The notes under the pieces: model-generated | Told to the model about the DNA's origin: nothing | Databases searched by the model: none | The model's input: the letters and a program-made list of their open reading frames with translations, nothing else | In this document: in pieces, positions 57,737 to 64,000 of the stretch | How the letters are laid out: each line of letters starts with the position of its first letter | How positions within the stretch are numbered: the stretch's first letter is position 1 | DNA from: Phycisphaerae bacterium RAS1 | GTDB taxonomy: Bacteria > Planctomycetota > Phycisphaerae > UBA1845 > Fen-1342 | DNA: 64,000 nt | Direction: 5' to 3' | Assembly (NCBI GenBank): GCA_007859745.1 | Contig: SMLU01000003.1 | Coordinates: forward strand, 248,001 to 312,000 | Made by a program: the position numbers and the translations under genes

Positions 57737-58765
57737 CTACGGCTGCTTCATCACCCGCGTATAGCACTGGTCAAACGCAAACCCGTACGTCTTGGCGAAA
57801 TCCGACCCGAGCTGCCGCACGCGGTTCTTCAACTGCGTCCGCTGCTTCTCCGCCGCGGAGCGCGCCGCCGCGTCCTTCTGCTTCAGCAGAAACGCCTCGC
57901 TGCACACCAGCGTCAGCTCCCGCCCGCGCAGCAGCACGCAGTCGATCCCGTTGGACTTCAGAAACGCCTCAGCCGCTTCGGCCGCGTCCTTCTGCGCCCG
58001 CGTGAAATGCTGCACAATCAGGTACTCGTAGCCCGGTTTGAAATCGAATTTCGCGCCCGCACTCTCATCCGGCTCGGCCGGCGCCGCCGGCTTGGGCTCC
58101 TCCGTTTTCGGCGGCGGCTTGGCCGCCGACGCGCCCGGATCAATGGGACGATGTTCCGCGCCGAGCGGCGGCGCCTCAGCCGGCGGAGCGGCACCTTTTG
58201 GCGCCGGCCTGGCAGCGTCCGTTTTGGCATCCGGCTTCACGGCCGGTTTCGTCGGTGCGGCGCCGCCGGGCTTGGCCGCGTCGCGCGGCTCCGCGCCCGC
58301 GGATGGACTGGGGGCCGGGGCGCCGGTCTTCGACCCTGACATCAGCGACCCGGCCTGAAACGCGAACGCCAGCGCCAGCAGCAGCGTGACCAGCACCGTC
58401 GCGACGCCAGCCCACGACAGCGTCAGCACGACGCCGTCTTTGTCCATCTGCAGCGCGGGCACAGCCTCAGCCGCGGCCGACTCCGCGGCGCTACTTTGAA
58501 ACGGCTCGGGTACCAATCGCCCAGTTACACCGCCGGCGGTCGACTCCGCCACATCGCCGCTATCGATCGGCGCGCTTTCGGCAACCGCGCCGCCGGGCGG
58601 CCCGGGCTCGGCCTCCGGTGCGTCCGGTTTTCCAGGCTCGGGCTTCGCGGCGGAGTCGCCTCGATCGGCGGTCCCGCCGGTCCATCGCTTCCAGATCGGC
58701 TCGCGCGCCCCGCGGCTGCGCGCGATGACTTCGTAGAGCACCGGACGATTCTTGCGGGGGGACAT
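57737..58765 (-). CDS. Single-pass membrane protein with SPOR-like C-terminus
   Basis: 342 residues from ATG 58765, with AGGAGGG eight bases upstream. N-terminal ~110 residues are cytosolic and Pro/Ala-rich; one helix (WAGVATVLVTLLLALAFAF) follows; then a long Pro/Ala/Lys linker and a C-terminal ~90-residue domain (YEYLIVQHFTRAQKDAAEAAEAFLKSNGIDCVL) which looks like a SPOR-type peptidoglycan-binding fold. It starts the dapB operon, consistent with a cell-wall role. The SPOR assignment is inferred from layout. Confidence 0.65.
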   Translation of the reverse strand: MSPRKNRPVLYEVIARSRGAREPIWKRWTGGTADRGDSAAKPEPGKPDAPEAEPGPPGGAVAESAPIDSGDVAESTAGGVTGRLVPEPFQSSAAESAAAEAVPALQMDKDGVVLTLSWAGVATVLVTLLLALAFAFQAGSLMSGSKTGAPAPSPSAGAEPRDAAKPGGAAPTKPAVKPDAKTDAARPAPKGAAPPAEAPPLGAEHRPIDPGASAAKPPPKTEEPKPAAPAEPDESAGAKFDFKPGYEYLIVQHFTRAQKDAAEAAEAFLKSNGIDCVLLRGRELTLVCSEAFLLKQKDAAARSAAEKQRTQLKNRVRQLGSDFAKTYGFAFDQCYTRVMKQP

Positions 58766-58881
58766 GCACGCACCCTCCTGGCTTCGTTCGCGACTCCGTT
58801 CCCGACTCGGCCCGTCGGCGTCGGCCGCCACGGACGGGATTCTATCCCCGCACTTCCACGTCCGCGACATCACGCGCAATC

Positions 58882-58914
58882 GGTGGGTTTCGCTTCGCTC
58901 AACCCACCCTACCC
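58882..58914. repeat. Short palindrome GGTGGGTTTCGC..AACCCACC
   Basis: A small inverted repeat between the divergent/adjacent genes; GTGGGTTTCGCTTCGCTCAA core. Possible terminator of the following dockerin gene's 3' side. Confidence 0.5.
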
Positions 58915-58995
58915 ACCCGACCCATTAATGGCAGGCGGCCCTCCCGCCGCCGAAGCGAGCGAGAAGGCCGCGCGACTCTGAGGAGGAGGATCGCT

Positions 58996-59913
58996 TCAGT
59001 TGCCGAGCTGGGCAATGAACGGGTTGATGTCGAGGATGTTCACAACGCCATCGCCGTTCATATCGCCGTTCAGGATGTTGCAGTCCGGATACAGCGCGGC
59101 GTAAGCGGCCGGGTTGCTGATCGCCAGCAGAAAGGCGTTGATATCGAGAATGTCCGTCCGTCCGTCGCAGTTCATATCGCCGTTCCCGGTCGGCGGCGCG
59201 GTCGGCACAAGCACGCTGCCGCCGCAGCCCTGTGAGGGTGAGCCCGTTCCAAAAATAATGCCGCCCTGGGTCACCGTGTACGCCGGATCGAAATAGACTT
59301 CGAGCCGGTCGCCGGCGTAATTGATCTGGGTGCCGTACTGCGGGGCCCGCGGCGCAAGACGCTGAAACAGGGCCTGGCAGATGATCGGCCCGTCCGTCTG
59401 GAAGTTCAGCTCCTGAGCCGAGACGGTTGCCGTAAGCTCGCCCACGTCCGTCACGATGCCGGCCGTGAAGATCGCCGGCTGGTGGAGCGTGTCAAGCGGC
59501 TCGAAAACGCCTCGGAATTCGACCAGGGCCGCCGGCGCCGCGGCGACGACGATCTTGTCGAGCTGCTCGCACGTCCCACCGTCCGTCCACTTCAGCGTCG
59601 ATCCCGGCGCGAGCCCCTGAACGGTGAACTTATCCGGACCCGCGGCGGCGACGGCGGAGTGCCCGCTCGCATTGATCTGCGCGACGAACGCATCGCGCTT
59701 CTGCGAGACGGTCATGCCCGGCATGATCATGACATTGACGCCCCACATGCTGCTATCCGGCAGTGTGACGCTGAGCATGACTGGCTTGGGAACCGTATTT
59801 CGTGGCTGGCTGACCGTGCACGTCGCGTTCGCGGCGCTGGCCGGCGCGGCGGCAATCAGCAGGCCCGTGATCAGCAGAAGGTTCAGGACGCTCTTCGAGC
59901 ACTGGGTCAACAT
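58996..59913 (-). CDS. Secreted dockerin-type protein
   Basis: 305 residues from ATG 59913, where GGAG is seven bases upstream; the much longer open frame is repeat-derived. Signal peptide (SVLNLLLITGLLIAAAPASA). The mature middle is unknown, with SQKRDAFVAQINASGHSAV and VQGLAPGSTLKWTDGG. The end is a pair of dockerin-type Ca loops (NCDGRTDILDINAFLLA, MNGDGVVNILDINPFIA). Exported and possibly surface-complexed. Its KRDA.. block recurs in the PEP-CTERM protein at 27929. Confidence 0.88.
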   Translation of the reverse strand: MLTQCSKSVLNLLLITGLLIAAAPASAANATCTVSQPRNTVPKPVMLSVTLPDSSMWGVNVMIMPGMTVSQKRDAFVAQINASGHSAVAAAGPDKFTVQGLAPGSTLKWTDGGTCEQLDKIVVAAAPAALVEFRGVFEPLDTLHQPAIFTAGIVTDVGELTATVSAQELNFQTDGPIICQALFQRLAPRAPQYGTQINYAGDRLEVYFDPAYTVTQGGIIFGTGSPSQGCGGSVLVPTAPPTGNGDMNCDGRTDILDINAFLLAISNPAAYAALYPDCNILNGDMNGDGVVNILDINPFIAQLGN

Positions 59914-60099
59914 GACGCTTCTCCATTCCTCAGATTCGGCCGGCCGCAGCCCGCGAACGATGCGGGCCGCCAACACCAGCGGGCAGCTCGGGAACCGGAT
60001 CGCCCGAACAATGGAGAAGACGCACGAGCCGCACCCGCGGCGGTTTCGAGCGACGGTTTCGAGCGACGGAATGAAGCGATGGAAACGGACCGCGTGCTG

Positions 60100-60289
60100 T
60101 AGCGTCGGACCTCCGTGTCCGACGGTGATTTCAGCCTCGGACGCCAAGGTCCGCTGCAAAAGCAGACCAGAACCGCGCTGAAGGCTGGCCAATAACCGTT
60201 GGGGGACCGGACTCCGTCCGGTCTTCGTCCCGACCCCGTGTTTCGGGTATTCGCACGCGCGCCGAGACCGGCCAGAGGCCGGTCCCCCA
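60100..60289. repeat. Repeat families F and H
   Basis: At 60100-60155 family F: GTAGCGTCGGACCTCCGTGT and CGGACGCCAAGGTCCGCTGC. At 60201-60289 family H: GGGGGACCGGACTCCGTCCG and CCGGCCAGAGGCCGGTCCCC. The rest of the 394-bp gap (59914-60307) shows only the leader of the dockerin gene. Confidence 0.75.
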
Positions 60290-60307
60290 GAATTCGGGAT
60301 GGCCTTT

Positions 60308-61417
60308 TTAGAGCTGGGCCAGGCGGACGCCGCCGAGCGGCGGATCGTCAATTTCGTGCGGCGGGTGCGGCAGGCCGGCCAAAGACGTGTTCAGCGGCAC
60401 CTTGACTTCAAGAAGCGACACGTCGCTGATGGTCTCGACGCGTGTTTCCGCGTCGTCGGCCGGAAGGAGAAGCGTGTCGCCGGCGCGAAACTCGCACTGC
60501 CACTGCGCCCGACTCAGCACACCCTCGCCGCGCAGCACGATCCAGACCGCCATTTCTCCGAGCGGCGCCGCCTGCGACAGGCCGGCCGAGAGCCGGACGT
60601 GATCGATCAGAAACCGCTCGCAGCGGACCAGCCGGGTCACGGTCGCAAAGGCGCCGGCGACGTGCGAGCGCGGCTGGACAATCGCGTCTTCCGGAACTTC
60701 GATGAGCAGGTTCGCCAGGGCCTGTTCGATGTGCAGCTCGCGCGGCCGGCCGCGCTCGTCGACGCGCTGCCAGTCGTACAATCGGTACGTGATGTCCGAC
60801 GGCGTCTGCACCTCGGCTACGACGATCCCGGCGCCCAGCGCATGCACGACGCCGCTGGGCAAGTAGTAGCACTGGCCCGGCTTCACCGGCCGGCGCTGGA
60901 GCATCTCAGCCAGTTCGGGCGTGTTGGCGGCGCGGGCCACGTCGGCCGCCGTTACGCCGCGGCGCAACCCAACGAAAATCTCCGCGCCCGGCGCGGCGTC
61001 GACGACATACCACGCCTCGTTCTTGACGCCCGGCTGAAACGCGCCGGCCGCACGCGACTGTTTCGGATGCACCTGCACGCTGAGATGCTCACGGGCGTCC
61101 AGGAACTTGATCAGCAACGGAAAGCGGCCGTCGATCAGCTCCGCGCCCGGGAGTGCCGGGCCCTCGGACGATGCTTCGCGGCCGCCGAGCAGCTTCGCCC
61201 CCCACTCCTGGACGAGCTCAGAAATTGTGCGGCCAGCGTGCGGGCCGCGGGCCACGCGCGATTCATCACTCGGCAGGCTGACCAGCTCCCACGACTCGCC
61301 GATCCGCTTTCCGTCGGGAAGCGATTTGTGAAACAGACGTGCCAGTTCGCACCCGCCCCAGGGTTTTTCCTTGAGTAGCGGCGCGAACACCACCGGCATG
61401 GGCGGGGCGAGACTCAC
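60308..61417 (-). CDS. manA: Class I mannose-6-phosphate isomerase
   Basis: 369 residues. Zinc ligands of the cupin site: VQVHPKQ (Gln, His), NEAWYVV (Glu) and GVVHALG (His), with EKPWGG at the N-terminus and LLIKFLDAREHLS before the first. It interconverts mannose-6-P and fructose-6-P, supplying GDP-mannose. ATG 61417 overlaps the stop of the ComEA-like gene by 4 bp. Confidence 0.93.
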   Translation of the reverse strand: MSLAPPMPVVFAPLLKEKPWGGCELARLFHKSLPDGKRIGESWELVSLPSDESRVARGPHAGRTISELVQEWGAKLLGGREASSEGPALPGAELIDGRFPLLIKFLDAREHLSVQVHPKQSRAAGAFQPGVKNEAWYVVDAAPGAEIFVGLRRGVTAADVARAANTPELAEMLQRRPVKPGQCYYLPSGVVHALGAGIVVAEVQTPSDITYRLYDWQRVDERGRPRELHIEQALANLLIEVPEDAIVQPRSHVAGAFATVTRLVRCERFLIDHVRLSAGLSQAAPLGEMAVWIVLRGEGVLSRAQWQCEFRAGDTLLLPADDAETRVETISDVSLLEVKVPLNTSLAGLPHPPHEIDDPPLGGVRLAQL

Positions 61418-61869
61418 GAACCGGACGCCTCGCGGCCGGCGGCGCCCGTCGCACCTGGAAACGACAGCAGCGGCGCGATCTTCTGGATTGTCGCCGGACC
61501 GATGCGTGGGATGGGGTCGAGGTCCTCGGCTTGAAGAAACGCCGGATGGCGCCCGCAGCCCTCGCGGTATTCAATAATACTCTGCGCGAGTTTCGGGCCA
61601 ATTCCGGGCAGGAGCATCAGTTCGTCGGCGCTGGCGGTATTCGGGTCGACGCCAAACCGCACCGCCGCAAGCAGTGCGCGTTGATCCGCTTGCGGCGCGT
61701 CCGGAGCATTGCCGACGAGGGCGCCCACGGACCACAATTGTGATGCACCGAGAATCGCGAGCAGAGCGACCTGCGCGCTGCGGCGCGGCGAGTGGGCCGC
61801 AGGCGCGCCCACGATTTGACGCGCCGCGGAGACGCCGTCGTTGACCTCCGCGTCTCGATCAACGTTCAT
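61414..61869 (-). CDS. ComEA-like helix-hairpin-helix protein
   Basis: 151 residues. One hydrophobic segment (ALLAILGASQLWSVGALVG) and a C-terminal helix-hairpin-helix pair: VDPNTASADELMLLPGIGPKLAQSII and LDPIPRIGPATIQKIAPLL. Proteins of this kind bind DNA at the cell surface in competence or serve other DNA roles. It starts six bases after the DUF2934 stop and is coupled to manA. Confidence 0.8.
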   Translation of the reverse strand: MNVDRDAEVNDGVSAARQIVGAPAAHSPRRSAQVALLAILGASQLWSVGALVGNAPDAPQADQRALLAAVRFGVDPNTASADELMLLPGIGPKLAQSIIEYREGCGRHPAFLQAEDLDPIPRIGPATIQKIAPLLSFPGATGAAGREASGS

Positions 61870-61875
61870 GCCGGG

Positions 61876-62103
61876 CTACCGCCGCTCGGCCAGGAGTTCG
61901 CGCTCTGCCGTCAGCCAGTCTGCGGTCGGGTCGCCCGGCCCGCCGTTTCGCCGCAAGTAGATTTCGTAGGCGCGCTTGCGAATCTGGTCGGCCGAGATTG
62001 GTCCGGACGAGCTGCCCGGCGCGGGTGCGGCCTGAATCCTGGAGACAGGCTGCGCCGTGGATGTCGCCGGCGCAGTCGGGTTTTTCTTCGCTGCCTTGGC
62101 CAT
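61876..62103 (-). CDS. DUF2934-family small protein
   Basis: 75 residues from ATG 62103, preferred to 62118 because GGAGG is eight bases upstream. ISADQIRKRAYEIYLRRNGG then DPTADWLTAERELLAE is the DUF2934 motif. It begins an operon with the ComEA-like and manA genes. Function unknown. Confidence 0.85.
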   Translation of the reverse strand: MAKAAKKNPTAPATSTAQPVSRIQAAPAPGSSSGPISADQIRKRAYEIYLRRNGGPGDPTADWLTAERELLAERR

Positions 62104-62250
62104 CTTGAGCACCTCCATGCGTTCGTCGCGTGAACCGCCAGTTTATCGCCCGCCGCCACGCGTGAGAATAGCGTAACCGCTTAATAGAAAAAGTCTTAGC
62201 CCTTTGGGCGCGCGGCGTGCGATGGTTGAAACACGCGGCGGGAGTTTTTT

Positions 62251-62349
62251 CCCGAACCCGCCGCGCCAAGCGGCGGGTTGACAATCGTCGGCAAGCGGCA
62301 CCTCGTAGGCCAGTTACGTCAACCCGCCGCTTGGCGCGGCGGGTTCGGA
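62251..62349. repeat. Repeat family B copy
   Basis: CCCGAACCCGCCGCGCCAAG..GGCGGGTTGAC and the inverse GTCAACCCGCCGCTTGGCGC..TTCGGA, separated by 40 bp; the most complete copy in the window. It lies between divergent genes. Confidence 0.85.
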
Positions 62350-62433
62350 CAGATATGCCGGCCAAGACTGCCAACACCTATGGACAATCGGGCTCCAGCC
62401 GCCCAAGCCCCCAGGTTTTGTTGCTCGCCGCAC

Positions 62434-62461
62434 TTGCAACATCCGCCCGCGCGGTTACGAT
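62434..62461 (+). promoter_or_regulatory. Candidate kdsB promoter
   Basis: TTGCAA (62434-62439), 16 bp, TACGAT (62456-62461), 36 nt before the kdsB start. Confidence 0.45.
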
Positions 62462-62497
62462 CGCCCCGCGGTATCCGTTCTCGATTCAGGACGCCGC

Positions 62498-63259
62498 ATG
62501 CAGGTTCTGGCCGTCATCCCCGCCCGCTACGGTTCGTCGCGCTACCCCGGAAAACCTCTCCTTCGCCAGACCGGCAAATTTCTGATTCAACATGTGTACG
62601 AACGGGCGCAGGCAGCCGCTCGCGTTGACCGCGTTCTGGTTGCGACTGACGACGAGCGCATCCGCGCGGCGGTGGAGAGCTTCGGCGGAATGGCGGTGAT
62701 GACGCGCGCCGACCACCCCAGCGGCACGGACCGTATCGCCGAGGTCGCGCGCAAGCACGACGGCCCGCCGGATCAGATCATCCTTAACGTGCAGGGGGAC
62801 GAGCCGGAGATTGACCCGGCGCACCTGGATCGGTTGGTGGACCGGATGGAGGCGGACGCGCTCGCGCCGATTGCGACGCTGGCGTGCCCCTTCGCGGCCG
62901 ACGGCGACCCGCGCGATCCAAACAGCGTGAAGGTGGTCTGCAATCGCGCCGGTCGGGCGCTGTATTTTTCCCGTTCGCTGTTACCATATCCGCGTGACGC
63001 CGGCGGGCAGGTTGCTGACCCCGCCGGCTGGCTGCTGCATCTCGGAGTTTACGCCTATCGCCGGTCCTTTCTATTGGAAATGGCCGGCTGGCGTCCTACG
63101 ACGCTGGAACAGACGGAAAAGCTTGAGCAGCTTCGCGTGTTGGAACATGGGCACGCGATCGCGGTGGAGATTGTTGAGCGTGCGGCGGTCGGCATTGACA
63201 CGCCGGCGGATTATGAGCGGTTCTTAGAGCGTTATTCGGTTTCGCAGCGTACTAATTGA
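62498..63259 (+). CDS. kdsB: 3-Deoxy-manno-octulosonate cytidylyltransferase
   Basis: 253 residues. VIPARYGSSRYPGKPLL is the nucleotide-binding start, then VLVATDDERI, TRADHPSGTDRIAEV, LNVQGDEPEI and HLGVYAYRRSFL, all of the KdsB family; end VGIDTPADYERF. It makes CMP-Kdo for LPS. Evidence for an outer membrane with Kdo. Start ATG fits the family. Confidence 0.96.
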   Translation: MQVLAVIPARYGSSRYPGKPLLRQTGKFLIQHVYERAQAAARVDRVLVATDDERIRAAVESFGGMAVMTRADHPSGTDRIAEVARKHDGPPDQIILNVQGDEPEIDPAHLDRLVDRMEADALAPIATLACPFAADGDPRDPNSVKVVCNRAGRALYFSRSLLPYPRDAGGQVADPAGWLLHLGVYAYRRSFLLEMAGWRPTTLEQTEKLEQLRVLEHGHAIAVEIVERAAVGIDTPADYERFLERYSVSQRTN

Positions 63260-63260
63260 A

Positions 63261-63385
63261 CCACGGAGTCACGGAGGCACGGAGAATGCGAGGAGAAGGG
63301 ATCCGTGGGACGCGAACCGGCGCGCCCTTGATCCCTCGGTCCCTCGATCCCTTCTCGTCTTCTCTGTGTCTCCGTGACTCCGTGG
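63261..63385. repeat. Repeat family L (CCACGGAGTCACGGAGGCAC)
   Basis: CCACGGAGTCACGGAGGCAC and GTGTCTCCGTGACTCCGTGG arms, with GAAGGGATC..GATCCCTTC arms nested inside. A widespread type of direct/inverted bacterial repeat between kdsB and the pyrG start. Confidence 0.85.
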
Positions 63386-63407
63386 TGAACACTCGCCGGT
63401 GAGGCCA

Positions 63408-64000
63408 ATGGACAACTACTCGCTGCTGAACACCATTCGCGACCAGTCGGGTGAGACCGAGTTCTACCTGCCGCTTCCCGCCGGGTATAAGCCCGGCAGC
63501 ACAAAGTACGTCGTCGTCTTCGGCACGGTGATGAGCGGGCTGGGCAAGGGCATCTTCAGCTCGTCGCTGGCCAAGTGCCTTCAGGACAAAAGCCTGTCGG
63601 TCGCCCCCATCAAGCTTGAAGGCTACCTGAACATCGACGCCGGTACGCTCAATCCGTTCCGTCACGGCGAGGTTTTCGTGCTCGACGACGGGACCGAGTG
63701 CGACATGGACCTGGGCACGTACGAGCGCGCCCTGGACATGAACGTCACGCAGCTCAATTTCTGCACCAGCGGCCAGATTTACCGCCGCGTGCTGGAGCGC
63801 GAGCGCGTCGGCGGCTACCTGGGCCGCGACGTGCAGATGATCCCGCATGTGACCGGCGAAGTGAAAAACCGGCTGCGCGAGCTGGCGGTCGCCACGCGCG
63901 CGGAAGTGGTGTTCGTGGAAATCGGCGGCACGGTGGGGGACGTGGAAAACGCGCACTATATCGAGGCGATGCGGCAGCTCGCGTTTGAGGAGGGGCCGCG
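63408..64000 (+). CDS. pyrG: CTP synthase-like protein, 3'-truncated, divergent
   Basis: Open to the window end (about 197 codons). GAGG lies just upstream of ATG 63408. About 30 residues precede the usual start; then KYVVVFGTVMSGLGKGIFSS is the ATP-binding loop of CTP synthase (usually VTGGVVSSLGKG). Later LEGYLNIDAGTLNPFRHGEV replaces the usual [20 protein letters not shown], followed by DMDLGTYERAL, GQIYRRVLERER and VEIGGTVGD. The enzyme would amidate UTP to CTP. The glutaminase half lies outside the window. It may be a paralogue rather than the main PyrG. Confidence 0.85.
   Translation, partial: MDNYSLLNTIRDQSGETEFYLPLPAGYKPGSTKYVVVFGTVMSGLGKGIFSSSLAKCLQDKSLSVAPIKLEGYLNIDAGTLNPFRHGEVFVLDDGTECDMDLGTYERALDMNVTQLNFCTSGQIYRRVLERERVGGYLGRDVQMIPHVTGEVKNRLRELAVATRAEVVFVEIGGTVGDVENAHYIEAMRQLAFEEGP

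Overview
The window looks like a chromosomal segment of a GC-rich planctomycete, most likely of the Phycisphaerae type. The signs are PEP-CTERM secreted proteins, dockerin-type C-termini with GD.N.DG..D/N.LDIN motifs, Ser/Thr kinases with a transmembrane segment and WD40 or other C-terminal domains, an ECF sigma factor of the planctomycete type, a DUF2934 protein and a mitochondrial-like (spd-type) elongation factor G. murJ, dapF, dapB, kdsB and a FlgI-like lipoprotein point to a diderm cell with meso-DAP peptidoglycan and Kdo-containing LPS. This is inference from gene content; no rRNA is present.

Layout. 0-5 kb: end of a 2-oxoacid oxidoreductase gamma subunit, a SUKH-type protein, a secreted subtilisin with dockerin, and a CHRD/PEP-CTERM protein. 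5-18 kb: ECF sigma factor, murJ, a secreted beta-propeller protein, a receptor-like kinase, a PIG-V-like mannosyltransferase, a coupled alcohol dehydrogenase/pgeF pair, a P-loop protein and dapF. 18-30 kb: a large kinase-WD40 protein, a FlgI-like lipoprotein, a two-gene unit for a cysteine-rich exported peptide and a larger exported protein, tpx, and two PEP-CTERM proteins. 30-32.5 kb: fusA.

32.87-40.57 kb: a 7.7-kb integrative element sits in tRNA-Arg(CCT), bounded by 54-bp direct repeats of the tRNA 3' part. All its genes lie on the minus strand: integrase, small DNA-binding proteins, a CHC2/TOPRIM/RecA primase-helicase, a winged-helix protein carrying iteron-like palindromes, an AlpA-type regulator, a T4 Imm-like superinfection-immunity protein and a DUF5681 protein. 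No virion or conjugation genes are visible, so it resembles a phage satellite or minimal integrative plasmid. Its integrase frame runs through the attachment core, and a 104-codon tail in the same frame lies at the far end of the element. Only the excised circle would encode the 597-residue integrase; integration cuts the tail off.

40.6-54 kb: secreted cyclophilin, serA-like dehydrogenase, a cysteine-rich repeat protein, a class-C beta-lactamase-fold hydrolase, an ABC-transporter deletion remnant, a PEGA lipoprotein, a coupled pair of PilZ proteins, then thrS-infC. infC appears to start at AUC. 54-56 kb: a MauE-like redox membrane protein, a second cysteine-rich exported peptide and an exported sensor-like protein form one operon with a clear promoter. 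56-64 kb: tRNA-Cys(GCA), a SPOR-like/TPR/dapB/small-protein operon, a dockerin protein, a DUF2934/comEA-like/manA operon, kdsB and the start of a divergent pyrG.

Intergenic spaces are filled with many families of long inverted repeats that recur across the window. They make spurious open frames and false N-terminal extensions, and several gene starts were moved downstream for that reason.
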